DNA of 64,000 nt from positions 3,170,501 to 3,234,500 of the forward strand of contig NC_089557.1 in NCBI RefSeq assembly GCF_040115645.1, read 5' to 3'. The position numbers were made by a program, and so were the translations under genes. Positions 1-13,200 of the stretch are shown here, piece by piece (the first letter of the stretch is position 1; every line of letters begins with the position of its first letter). This stretch comes from Euwallacea fornicatus (lineage: Eukaryota > Arthropoda > Insecta > Coleoptera > Curculionidae). The notes under the pieces are model-generated. The model did not search any database and was not told the DNA's origin. It saw nothing but the letters and a program-made list of their open reading frames with translations.

Positions 1-1650
1 ACAACCGTTAAAAAAACTCGGGCAAATGGCTTTTGCTTGTTATTTGGCAACATTTCAAGAGAAGGCTGAGCTCTTAAATATAGTTTCAAGCTTTTAAATC
101 TGAATCACATAGTAAAATGTTATTCGTTCGAAGATTTGCACTGGTTCATCGCAAATTATTAATTCTGATTCTGAGATTCAACTGATTCTGCTTTTATTGG
201 GAATCGGAGGTTTAGCGAGCCCTTCATTAGGTGAAAAAAATGATTCGGCTCTCAAAGATTTTTAATATATATTTTCTAATTCCTCAATAGTTCAATTATT
301 GCAAAATTCAGGATCATCAACAAACTTTTTTTCTTGTAAACAGTTTCCAAATAATAGCAAATGACGTTCTACAGAATTTTTATAGAATATTTCTCTGGAA
401 TTTCCATGAACTTAAATTTCAAAATTCTTGATTTTTATTCAGCAACCTTACGGTCATTTTGTATTTTATGACCCAGCTTTCTATATAAAGTGTTGCCACA
501 AGAAATCTACGATATATTTTTTGAAATCATGAATTTAAAAATTGCAATGGAGATCCAATATTGAAAGAAAAACACTGGATATGGGAAACTATGGAGGATT
601 TTAAATGAAGAGCAGTCTTCGTAACGTAGTATTATTTTATGCAATTTTGTTGGTAAATATTGAGAAATATCTAAATAATTCCTGAATCGCTAAAGCCGTT
701 ACATGCGAAGTATCATCGAACTTTTCAATATTTTATAGTTTCCATGAAAATCTTTCGAAATAAAATTCCAATTTTAATAAAAACTAGAGGAATTCCCTGA
801 ATCTAAAGTCTGTTCAGCTTTTACTCATTGGCACGCTTTCTCGAATGTGGTTATAACTTGTTTATTATTAATTTTGATGAATGAAAACATGATGCAGAAG
901 TGCATTTGATGACGACAATGATCACCATTTACCTTCTAGCCTTTTGGAATTCATCCCATATAATATAAGCCACAACAATTCCTACAGAAGATTTAACATA
1001 TTTACTGAAAAAGAAAATAGTAGAAGTTAACGATTGTTTTGTAAACAAAACCCACAGGCACATACAAAACAGTTTTACGACCACAAGGCTTTTAGAACAC
1101 CCAGAAAATGCTATTTGTGTTTGCAGCCTTTAACTCACTAATAGAATATAAGTTATTATATGTTGACATAAGATAATACTTAATATGAAAGAGAGAACTT
1201 ACCTCTCAATTGCCCTTTCGGGGTCATAAACATACCGAAAGAACAGCAGCCAAATGTAGTTGAGTATATCACTGATCATGTCGATTTATGTGCAGCTTAA
1301 GAAAAATCCGAATGAAAGAAAAAACACAAAAATCTAATCTAAGAAGAAACAAGAAACATTGCCTAATTGTGAACGGGCAATTCTCATAAGTGCAACATAT
1401 TATTATACTAGAACACTAATTTGATTGCAAAACATACTTCATCGTGACGAGAGCACATTCCTGCTGGGCTTTCTGGCACCAACTGCCGTTTAGGTGACAT
1501 TTTCACCTTTTGAAAAGATCACAGTGGATTATAAATATATTAAAATAACATCAGGAACTTAAGAGAAGTGTGCTTAGAAACACGAAAGTTTTCTTTTCAT
1601 TTCCCGAAGTTTTCATTTTGACAATACAAAAAATACGAATTTTACAAGAA

Positions 1651-1737
1651 ATGTATGCACTCCCACGTACTCATGACGAGATGGATGATAGTCTTAAGGA
1701 GGAAGATTTGGAAAGTGGGTCGTTGGCCGTGGGCCAG
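1651..1737 (+). CDS. Candidate upstream coding exon (possibly PKG 5' exon)
   Basis: A GC-richer island inside AT-rich DNA encodes an acidic peptide of 29 codons starting with ATG (MYALPRTHDEMDD at its start, ending AVGQ). It ends at a possible donor, CAG|GTTTCA. If spliced to the acceptor at 10214/10215 the frame is phase 0 and stays open through six codons into the PKG ATG at 10233, so it could add 35 residues to PKG. Against this, the donor is weak and the intron would be about 8.5 kb. The ORF also runs on past the donor for 13 more codons to a stop after 1776, so it may equally be a terminal exon of another gene or chance. Confidence 0.28.
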
Positions 1738-4420
1738 GTTTCAAGAAAAAGTAGAGGGACCATGTGGAAGTCGTAGCTCAAATTTGACATCCAGGTTTAG
1801 CATCATAGGAATTTTGATTAGAAAATAAAGTGTTTTTCAAGAAAAACGCAGTTCAAGATATAAATGTTAATTCAGTGGATCAGAAAGTTTTTGAAACATA
1901 TTAAGAAATTGTATGGTCTTGTAAATGCAGTACTCAATAATATGGCCACGAGGGCGGCATTGACGTATCACAATGTTTTAGGGCCCAGAAATTTTTCGAG
2001 GTAATTTCTCTTGTTCGATTCTTCGGACCTTAAAATTGTGTCTGTGTATGCCATTTATTTCACTGAATTTAAATTCATTTTTTGTCAACGTATAACTTGA
2101 CACCACTCAGTGTAGTATTGAGGTAGAATGAATAATTCGCCAGCTGAGGGTACTGATTTTACTGGCTAAATATGCATGTTGTTCAAATTGAATAAAACTC
2201 CTACAGTGCGCAAAAAAAACAGCATTCAAAATTGCATTTTGTTAAGTATTATTTGTTACTGATTGTCCTCCGCAAAAAAATCTGTTCTGTACGCCACTGT
2301 TTCACCACAATCCATGTTTTCAAACTACAGAAAAGTCTCGCAATTAGTGTAACTCGTTCACCAAAAAGAAATAAGGACTTAAATTCAGTATGTTAAAGTT
2401 AAAATAAAATCAAAAGTACAATGAAAATGAAGGAAATAAATAAATTATTACAACTCGGTACAGATCAATTTGATATTTCCTGATAGTTTGTTGAAATTTT
2501 ATAAGATTATGGAAAAAAATAATGCATAAGTTCTGACCAACATCTTTCAGTCAAGTTAACTACTTCCAACTCAGAACCATGTTTTAATTTCTCTCAATTA
2601 CGTGATTCCCTCAACTAACTTCAACCGAATTTTCTAAATTTAATCTCCGTTTTCTTATAGCTTTTCAACACAGTTATTCTAAAATACAAGCAGTAATTTG
2701 TGCAATGAATGTTCGGAAAACAACTTGGCTACGAATAGCAAAATATCATTTTTCGTTCACCGAATGCGTGCCAGTAATTAATAGCTATAAAAATACCACA
2801 ACAGTGATTGTGTTTGAATGATCAAACACTTTCCAAAGCAACCTAAAAATAGATTTTCCTTTTTTTCAAGACGATGAACCACTTAGTACATGATTTGAAT
2901 AACCAAAAGAGACTTTGGAAGACTGCATGCGGTTTTTGTAAAAATAATAATTTGATTTTTTAATAGCGGTTAATTTAATTATCACTCCTGAAACACTGAT
3001 TTATCTTCAGCGTCAAAACCAATTCTCATTTCAAAATTCAAAATATTGCCAATGAACTCACCCGCAAATATCTCTTAACCTCTCACCGAAGAACAATACC
3101 CGGGACTGAAATTTCGAAAGCTGTAGACTTAAAGAGGCCGCCGGCACATGACTAATCTGGTACCGAGTGTTTTCGAGAAACGTCCTGTGCGCATGCTAAA
3201 CATCCAGAAAAGCCAGATTCCTGGATACCGGGATCCACCATCGGCAAGGTTGAGCCAGTATTTTTGCCAAAATCCATACGACTTTGGCTGGTTTCCATTG
3301 GATATCGCTGCCAACTTAATCCGGATAAGAATTGTTTTTTGAATTATAAATTGTTTGAATACTTCAATTGTTTGTTGTTATTTATTGTTTGCTTTTTTGC
3401 CCAGGGTTGAACTCTAAAAAATATTGAAAGTTCAGTAACGCTTGGAAGCGATTATTGGCTATTCATGAGGTTTTGAAGGCTTTCGAGAAAGCAGATATAA
3501 ATTTCTACGTTTGAGGAAAGTGGATCAGAGTTTTATCTGTGATAAAAATTATTGTAGTAATGAAATTTTACTATAATTAAAATGGTTTCATTTATTTTAT
3601 TTCACATAATTTCTAACTATATGCAATTTTAAAATATCTTCAGACACTTTAATTTCCTAGAACACAATTGGAAAATATCCGAATTCATACCAATGTCCTG
3701 TTATTGGAACGGATCACCGACCCGAACTGGCCAGAGTGTTGTTCTCATAGTTTCGAAATTAGTTCAGCAGTAAAATGCGTTAAAAGTTATAAGGAAAAAC
3801 GCAATACTGGTTTAGAAATGCAGCAGGGATTATTAACATATTATAAGTCCTGAAAAACCCATAAGAGAGTCCTGCAAAGCTTTATCATTCGTAGAAAGGC
3901 AAAAAAGATATTTGGAGGATATCAAAAACGAGATGCATATATAGGTTTAGATTTATGCTAACAATAATACCATTACTGCAATAGACAAACCAACTTGCAA
4001 GTTATAAAAAGTGACTTACCGATTCTATGTTTCCAAAGATATAAATACACTCTCCTCAAGATAAAGTACTGAAGTGAAGACTTGATTGGATCTCACACCT
4101 TTAATTATTTTCGAAATGTTCTCAAGTAATGTTCAGAGATATTTGCATTCACCAATATATCCAGAATCTGTGGTGTTATTTAATTACTTTATTTGATATA
4201 TTGATATGATAGCTCCATCTTAACACGAAACATTAAACTATTGCTATTACGTTTATAATCATATATTGACTTCTGGCTTCACCGGGAAATCAAGATTTTT
4301 TAGATTTTTATTTAGATTATTTTTAAAAATGATACTGCTACATTTGATGAAGAGGATAAAATTATAAATAAAACAAGGTTCTCACGTCGCACCGAACACT
4401 CATATTAGAGAGATTCTGTA

Positions 4421-4950
4421 CAGAGTGTTTATTCTGTTCTGGTAGAATCTTTAAAGAGAGAATCTTGGACTAATTGTAAGATAAAAATTTCATTTAAGTA
4501 AGGGTCCGTATCGTCTTGGTTCTTGAGATATAAGGCTTCAAAAAAAATTGTTTGGTGTTTTGATTATATTTTTATTGAATAACATGTCAACTCAAATATT
4601 TATTTAGTTTTTTGTTTAATGTTAGAGAGCGCCACGCACAGAGTATAAATACTAGTAGTTATAGTTATATAAATCCTGGTACAACACTTTATGTGGCGCC
4701 CTATAACATTAAACAAAAAACTAAGTAAATATTTGAGTTTCTTAGCACTGATACTCCCAGAACCCACAATTTCGTAAAATTCACATGTTATTTAACAGAA
4801 ATACAATCAAAATATCAAACAAACATTTTTTATGAAACCTTGTATCTCAAGCATCAAGCCAATATTAACCCATGTTAATATGAACTTTTTTTCTTAGAAT
4901 TAGTCAAAGATTCTCTTTAAAGTTTATGCAAATAGTTAATAAACATCCTG
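4421..4950. mobile_element. Fold-back / MITE-like inverted-repeat element
   Basis: The two ends read CAGAGTGTTTATT and, on the other strand, CAGGATGTTTATT. From both ends the sequences remain complementary for over 200 bp with scattered mismatches. Matching pairs include the segments around 4455-4480 and 4895-4915, and 4600-4635 and 4690-4730. The centre near 4650-4690 is unpaired, and the right arm carries an insertion of about 50 bp. There is no coding capacity. This is a degenerate non-autonomous element with long terminal inverted repeats; TA-type target preference is suggested only on the left flank. Confidence 0.6.
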
Positions 4951-5985
4951 CATATGTAGTAGATATACAGTATGAAGGAAGAGGGATATATTAGGAGCAA
5001 GTTATGAAAACATCATAACAATGAACCATAGTGAAAAACAACAATGGTCTCAATAGTTGCTGTGGTTTTCTTGTGAGCTATAACACAGACGTAGTGATCA
5101 ATATTGAAAAAATACATAATTGGATGGATATTAGAGAAGTACCTTTTAATTACCACTACTTCAGGTTTTATGAGATTGTGTCGTCTGTCTTTGACACATA
5201 AAAATAAAATCGTTTTTTATTTGGATCTTAATGGCTTATGAAAATATTGCTTATGAAATGCATATTCTATTATTGTTATATATTATCTGAAAGTTCGTCT
5301 CAGGAATTTGAATGTTTGTAATAAATGGAATTTGTATTGCTAATAAAGAATTTACTTTAACTATACAAAATACCGATCGCTAAAAGTAGTTCCCCTTGTT
5401 CCTTGAATTTAAGCAGATCCATAGCAACATGTGTCCGTGAAATCTGACTTTTAAATTAGGAAAAGTATATATGAAAATGCAAAATTATTGGCAAAAAATC
5501 AAGATGTTTAACTCTGACCATAACTAAATCGCTTTGAACAACTAAACAAACATTAATCAAAGCTGCTCTACAACACTCGCGAACATGCATCCAGTCACCA
5601 TCCGGATAGTCCGGATTCACACATCCAATGAATGTTATTAACTATTAACTTATAATGTTGTGGTTATATTGTTTTGTTTCTAACCAGTGGTGCCGGCAAG
5701 CAATTTTCCCTCAGGTTCACTGAATATTGAGTTACTCTCAGAATAGTTTGAGGCACGTCCATGGTTGGAGGTCGTGTATTATAAAGCCCCCACCCAAATT
5801 GCAGATTTCCCTTGCGCAATAATAACAATTACCCAAAAGTTCTCTAAACCGACACATCTCTAAACATTAACAACTGATAAGATTACAGGCGATAATGAAG
5901 TAGCATAATGAGCCAAAGAGTCAGCAAGGTCAACCGGCAAATGGTGAATTACATGAGCGTGAATTAAATCGAGCTTCGCACACCA

Positions 5986-6122
5986 TCAGTTCGGTATCAG
6001 TGTTGACAATAAGCTGCTGAAAATATCTAGGAGTAGTAGTAAATAGCTCAAAGTATAATTAAATTGAGAAAGGAGAGCTTGAGGTGAGGTTTCAGTGAGT
6101 GCACAAAAGAAATGACTTGAAA
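5986..6122 (+). promoter_or_regulatory. Candidate core promoter and non-coding first exon
   Basis: An insect-type initiator match (TCAGTT, A at 5988) sits in a locally GC-richer stretch. It is followed 130 bp later by a strong splice donor, AAG|GTGAGT, at 6122/6123. The segment has no long ORF. It lies on the right strand, 4 kb ahead of the PKG exon that begins with a splice acceptor at 10215, so it could be a PKG 5' untranslated exon. Initiator motifs are short and common, and no TATA box or clear DPE was found. Confidence 0.2.
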
Positions 6123-6740
6123 GGTGAGTTCCGTAGAAGCGGTGACAAGTGGAGGTGGTATGCCCTGAAGGATGTAATTTTTGACATATTTGAGTTGTTA
6201 ATCAAATATAAATTGATGTAAAGATGTATGGATCTGAAAACATTATAGCGAAACTTAGTGCTCAGTTTTATCACTCCAATGCAATAGCGAATCCTTAATT
6301 TGGGGAAGGGTCTTCAAATTGAAAAATTTGAAATCAAAAACTTAAAAAAAAAACTTTTGGAACACATTCAACTGGCTGTAACTTTGAAATAATGTTTTGG
6401 GCATTCTTAAGGTTTACAATTTATTCTTTTCACATCTGACCTCAAATGACACTTATATAATCTACATAATAAAAGTTTCTGCAAAATTTTATGAAATGTA
6501 TTATATTCAATTTGCGATGGTATATATTGATAAAAGATCTCTTACTCTGGCTTGCTTTTAGAGTCGTTTTAATTTATTAACACCAGACAGCAAATATTTA
6601 GATAACCAATAATTATTTATAACTTTAGCTCCCGTACCGGTGGTATCAGGACACTTTTAAGAAGCAAAGTTCGATTTTAAATGTATTACTCTCGGAGAGT
6701 CCTGAAAATAAAAACAGAAAACACCAACCAAATTTCAGTG

Positions 6741-6865
<125 letters not shown>

Positions 6866-8609
6866 TTTGTATGCTTCTGTAACAAATTATAGTGTATACG
6901 CTTTCAGATAAACTAAGAATGAATAATCCGTAACTTTCATCACATGTGATAAAGTAGCTATTAGCTGGATAATATTCACTAGGTATATGAACAAATGTTT
7001 GCAAGAATACCCATTACATCTAGGTAACCAACTTATTTTTACTCTTTAACACGAAATTAAACACCTTTGTTTGGCCTAGTAGGTGCAACGCCACATACGT
7101 AAATACGTAAGTTAGTGCTGTACGCAGCTCATTAAACATTCTGACGTTGTCTATTTACATTGACAAATAGGTAACATAATAAATAATCACTTTACTATGT
7201 AATAAGCTTTTTGCACTGAAAAGTAATTAATTTTTATACAAAACTCTAATTTAATTCACCATAATATATTAGCAAAAACCTATTGTAATCTATTTCCGTT
7301 AAGTTAACATTCCATGGATTAAAATAAATTATTTCTTGTCGGTTCTCCTAGGCCTTAAAACAAACACTGAGCTGAAATTACAGTTGAAATTAACCACTCT
7401 TTAGTTCATATAAACAAGGATCAATCAATTAGGAAAACACACCATTTCAGTAGGAATAAATCATATAAAAGACTGGAAGTTACAATGTGAAATAATTTTG
7501 GCAATATTTCAACGTAATTTTTTGAATGTTGTTTTTTCAGGAAAAATCATATTTGTATTCAAACGGTTGGAAAGTTACAACAATTTATTGCAAAGAGGAC
7601 ATCTTCACCGTCTCTGCATATTAATTTAGAGGGCAGGAAGCTGTTCGTAATGATTCATTGTTAAACGAGAATAGTAGAAAGCGATAGTACCACTTAGATG
7701 ATCTTTGGATCAACTCGACTAAAAAAATGTGATCACCTTTTCTTGTTATTATTCTTAATTATGTAAAAGGAGGATGGCGGGGTTAAAACTGAATCTTCTT
7801 GAATTTGTTAAACCTGATTTTAGTTAACCAATAGTTACAAGTTAAAATACTCTTTGAGTGTTGATTAATTCAAATTTAAAAAATAATTGTTTTAAAAGAG
7901 TTTATCAAGCTAAAAGTTTATAATGTTAACGCCACAATATTTTAGTATTCCACAAAAATTGTAGTTGAACTTCGTTACATTCAGTTTTCGCTAACACCAA
8001 TTGGCAATAAAATCCTAATTTTCCCCCGACCTTGAATCTGGACTAACAAATGCTAACCCCACAAAACTTCAAAATCTTGCTAAGACCTGTTAAGGTGAGT
8101 TAATCAGGGTCTACTTGAGAGTCGAGCCAGCCAATCTGCAATTAACTATAATCCTGTTTTAGGCGCTACTCTGATTCTAAACGAACCCGTAGTAATTTCG
8201 GTGGTTTTAGCGCCATCAAAATCCTACTTAAGATCCGTTAACCCGGTCTGTTTGCACCTGAACTAGCCTGAACGAGCGTGAACTATCCGCAAAGAAGTTT
8301 GTTTGTTTCCAGTTAGAATTATTCTTAATTTCTATTAAATACTATTAATAATTAGAGAACTAAGAACAAGTTACCTTAACTAGAATTAAAGTCTCCTTTT
8401 TGAACAATAAAATTTGGAATTGATTTTAAAACATTTACGATTTTCAAAACTCTCCCTAATCACAACTTTCATACCTAGACAGTTTAGGGTAACATCCGTT
8501 ATGAACATCTTTTCCTGAAAAATTTTGTTGAATCTCTGAAAATCATTTTCAGTCCAATTTATACCTGTAGCTTCAATACAGGCCGTTTCAGTTTTAACAT
8601 ACATACCAT

Positions 8610-9250
8610 TAATAGCGTATTGAATGTCCAAAAATAATGTCAGTTTGTAATATAAACCGTTTCGTCGGTCATACTTGGTTTGTTTATATATTAATGGTAA
8701 TTTGATACCTAGCTAAATTGACACATAGTTAACAATAACTTTTACGGAAAAATATTCAAGACTTATATTTACTCTTAAAGAAAATGTGGTGGATCGTTTT
8801 CCTTTTCTTTTAAAGTTTCCGGTAAAGTGTTGATATCATTACGTTCTAATAATTAATTACGATGTGCATTATAATTACTTTAATGTCTTTACTTAGAAAC
8901 AAACCTCAAGAAGACTATTTCTCCAGAATTGAATAAGCAATTCAAGAATAATTTTTATTTGCAGAAAATTCATTAGTGTACCACTTGTTGTGGAAAATAC
9001 GCTCTAGCATGGAGGTAGGCACGCCAATGGAAAAGCTCAAAAATATTTTTCGTTCATAAAACATATGACATTTATAGTCATCAACGCCTAAAATTCAGTA
9101 AGTGTCTCTAACCCTTGTTGAAGAAATTTAGTACTTGTCATTTTTTAATGAAATTTGAACCCCCTGTTTCTACTAATGGAAGCCTTATTGGAAGTTGGTT
9201 TGCGTGGCAAACTGACATTATTTTTAGACGTTCAATACGCTAGTCAAGTT
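8610..9250 (+). mobile_element. Short inverted-repeat transposon, copy 1 (same family as 45770-46240)
   Basis: The left end (around 8614-8660) contains AGCGTATTGAATGTCCAAAA. The right end (9180-9245), reverse-complemented, gives nearly the same sequence, so the two form terminal inverted repeats of at least 45 bp. The interior segment at 8996-9075 and the segment at 9105-9200 both recur, in opposite orientation, in the element at 45770-46240. No ORF of note, so it is non-autonomous. Confidence 0.6.
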
Positions 9251-10232
9251 ATGTGAGTTAAAAAAAAACTGAAAACACTCTGTATAGTCAACATAAAGTA
9301 TTTGGTTTTCATTGCTAGTCGGTTAATATTCGATTAAGCTGCTGGTTTTCAATAACAAATTGCAATAACGTCACCCATTCCTGCGAATTCGGTGTGTTGT
9401 GTCATTGATAAAACATTTGCTAATTATAAATAAATTGCCAATACATTCAGAAATACACGATAAGAATCACTAAATATACACATTCATAATAACTGTTGTT
9501 ATTTTCTTATTGTAACAGGAGATGAACAGTAACATTATAATACGTTTTTTTTACTTTATATGTTACCAAAATTATTGTAATTATTTCGAGCAAAACTTTG
9601 AATAACATTAGGGGACTGTAAGTGCTTGTAATGCAAATCCACAACCTTTAGGAGCATAAATAAACTCTGAGAGATCTGAACTCAAAGCAAACAATTCCTT
9701 TTGTGAAAAGTGTTTGTTTTGTGTTACTGTTATTTAAACTAGACTGTGTCATTTTGAAGGAAATTTTCTTGGCTGTATTTATGCATGAGATACAGGTCTT
9801 TGTCTCATGAATTTAAGTTAAGGATGTTAGAAAAATGGTGTATAACCAGAAGGGACTTGCGTGGTAATGTTTACGAAACAGTACAAGGCTAAATACACAG
9901 AACTATGGAAAACTCTTTCCGGAAATTGATTTCTTCTAAAAGTTCTGCCGTAGGACAGTATTTATTATAAGCAGTGAGGAATGGACTGGCTAATTGAGTA
10001 CTCTTAAGTTCATGATAGATAAGATTAGAAATATTGATTTTATTCAAACTAATGGACCGTGGGTTTCATAGAGTTGCCACTCAATTATATCTCTTAAAAA
10101 ACAAATCCCCAAAACTCCATCTCTGCCCCTTATTCACTCATCATTCAAATCAGAAAAATAAATATTTTATCATCTTATCCAAAAACAACAAGTAAAGGCT
10201 ACCTTTATTTTTAGGCAGACGGAACGTTCCAG

Positions 10233-13200
10233 ATGATGGCCAATTCCGAGGTCCATCACGACCGTTGTTTCAAGCCCATAAATAAGATGGTCCTGGAAGA
10301 GACCTCTTTCAGTATGAAGGCACCATATCCAGCTTCTGTTACCGAGATATCAGCGATGTTAGTCCATGCGCGAAAGGAATCCTCCGGGGACAATGCCGAG
10401 ACTTCAGGCGTAGGACTAAATGCAAATGGGGTTCGGGAGAATAATTCTGCAGGTCGAGAGTTCAACTTGAACTTGAACAATACCCATCATCAGTGCGGGA
10501 GTTTTTTTGCGAAGTGTCATTGTGGGTATGAGGACTATTTGCCAGTGGCCGGATCGTCTAAGTCCAGTTCGGGTGCTGTCCTGAATCAACGTGATGCTAG
10601 CAGTAAGAGATTGTCTAGTCCGGAGATAGGTAAGTAAAAGAATCATATGTGATTATGAATCTATATAAGTGCTCTAACCTTCAGTATAATGTGGAATGGT
10701 TTTTCAAACACCTGGTAACGATGAGAGCAAGATAATTGCCACAGAAACAGAAAAAGAGAAAAGGTGAAATTTATAAATTGTTAGTTTTATTTCTTCGTAG
10801 AAAATAATTTCAGATATTCGAGGTTTGCCAAGATTTTAACACCAGTTAAAGCTAAGATAGCCATTTTTCTTTCTTCCCCTTCACAGTGGGCATTATTGAC
10901 ATAAAATGGAATGCCCCCTATTTTTAATTGCAAAAAATCCCTCTTTAGCATTTATCAATGAAAATCGCTGCCTTATTTATAGGGAAAACGCTACTGGCCC
11001 ATGTGGCTTGTACTTTGGGATATTTTAAAATAATAGTAATAAACATACCTTTTAATCAATTTTTATAGGTAATTTCAGTAATCACAAATTAAATGTTACA
11101 AAACAACGTTTGTAGTGTCGTTGTCTACCCTACAATGTTGTTCAATTACAATGAATAATCGAGCACAATATCTAAAGATATAAATAGCTGAACTAGTCAA
11201 CCACTTAATTAGCACATTGAAATTTAAATAACATAATGAGCGTTAATTGTTTATACATTTTTGTATCTGCATATATGAATAAAATCCTGTCAAATTGAAA
11301 AAGTAATTATTACTACAAGCCATCATCAGTAATATTAACAAAAATGAACTTCAAACATTTTTATTTATAGAAATACATTGTTGTAGTTGTTTCAGACATC
11401 TCGGAGGTTACAATTAGACAGCCCAACGTATGTCTTAAACCGAAAACCCCAGGCACTTCTTCGCCTTCCTCCTCTGTGATCAAAGCTAACGTCTTCCTCA
11501 ATCATCCTGAAATAACATTTCCAATCCCGGTGGAGGTGTCTAAAGAAGACTACCACAACCATTCAATTCCTGCCCATCTCTACCCGGAGATTAAGCACAA
11601 GCTTGACTATCACAAGGCAACTGCTTTAGCCTACGAACACCAAAAGGACCAGCACAAAAACACTAAAAAGGAAGAAGAAGCCGAGAAATTTTTCAAGGAG
11701 TTTGGTCTATTTGGACCAATGGGGAATGGCATTGCCAGCTTTAAAAATGGGTCTCGAAACTCCCTTGAGGAGAATATCAGTCAGATAAGAAAGAACTCCA
11801 AAACTTTGGATTTCAAGCCTATGAAGAAAGTGTCCAGTGTTCATATAGAGGATTATGAGCATTTGAAGGTGACCCCAGGATTTAAGTTGTGCGATTTTGT
11901 TGAATGATGGGATTTCAGATGGTAGAGGCACGCTTAAAGAAGGATATAACTGATCTGGAGATGAAATACACTGCGGCTCAGATAGAGCTGCACGAGACCA
12001 AGAACTTGCTTAGTCTCAAGGAAAACGAGGTTCTGAAGCTGCAGAGAGAGGTGCATAAATTAAAGGTCGGTATACTGGTTTAAATTCATTGTCACAATTC
12101 CTACTTCTTCCTGGACAAATAGAAGGATTTAATATTAGACCGTGATCCAGTTAATCTGTAAAGGAAGGAAACGTAGCTTTGTTGAACACTCTAAAGTGCG
12201 TTCTCGCATTGAATAATGGACTCCAGGCGGGCAGAATTAGCAGGAAATTAAAGTCTTTATTAGGCCTGCCAGATAGCAGTGAATGAACCTAGTTTTAAAT
12301 AAACTTCTGCGAGGGCTCGCATGGGCCTTTGTTTCACATTTGAGAAAGCAGTTGTATATAAAGTAAGCAAGGTCCAGATAGGTTTCCAGGGTTAGAGTAT
12401 AATAGAAAGATTTTCTTATCGCGAAGTTATAGATTGATAGACACAGTGCAAATAGACAATTCTTCTTATCTTCAAATTCAAAATATCCTTTATATCTAGG
12501 TCGTAAGCGACGAAACATTGTTAAGCTTCCTGTAACTATTTTTATCTCCCAATATTTGAATATCCATCTGCGGCACGTGAAACAACGATTTATAATTATT
12601 AATCGAGTTCACACACAAATAAACGGCTTTCCGGCCATCAAGTCTACAAATCCAGAGTTTTAGACGAACTCTAATTTTCCTTATTAAATATGTTATTAAA
12701 ATATTTCTTAGAGTGTTCTCCATCAAACCACAACTTGCCAAATCAAAGACGATATTTTAACCAGCATTCAAGAACAACATGCCATGGCAAATCGCCTTTT
12801 GCCAATTTCACCTACTCATAGCGAGACCAGCACTACCCACCATAAGAAACATGGCGTATCTGCCGAATCAAGTGAAAAAATCATTCAGAGTCCAGACGTC
12901 AAATTGGATAAATATGAGAAAGATTTCAGGTATATAGTCATACCATCGCATCTTTGAACCAACACATTCATGCTTTTCAATATTTGAGCTGAGTTAGAAG
13001 AAACTGCCGCTCAAAATTAATACAAAAACGCTTTTAACACACAACCCATAAATATATTATCGAACTTTCGGAATCTACTTTAACTATTCAAATCGATTGT
13101 GGAATTTCCGAAATATTTAAATCTTGTAAATTACTCAAAAAATTATGGTCCCGTTTATTTTGACCAGCAGTTGAATGAACTCTTTTCATCTAGGTATGAG

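Noticed and set aside
12237..12741. Two overlapping minus-strand frames
   Set aside because: They lie mainly in a PKG intron, contain no recognisable domain and partly overlap the exon at 12712.
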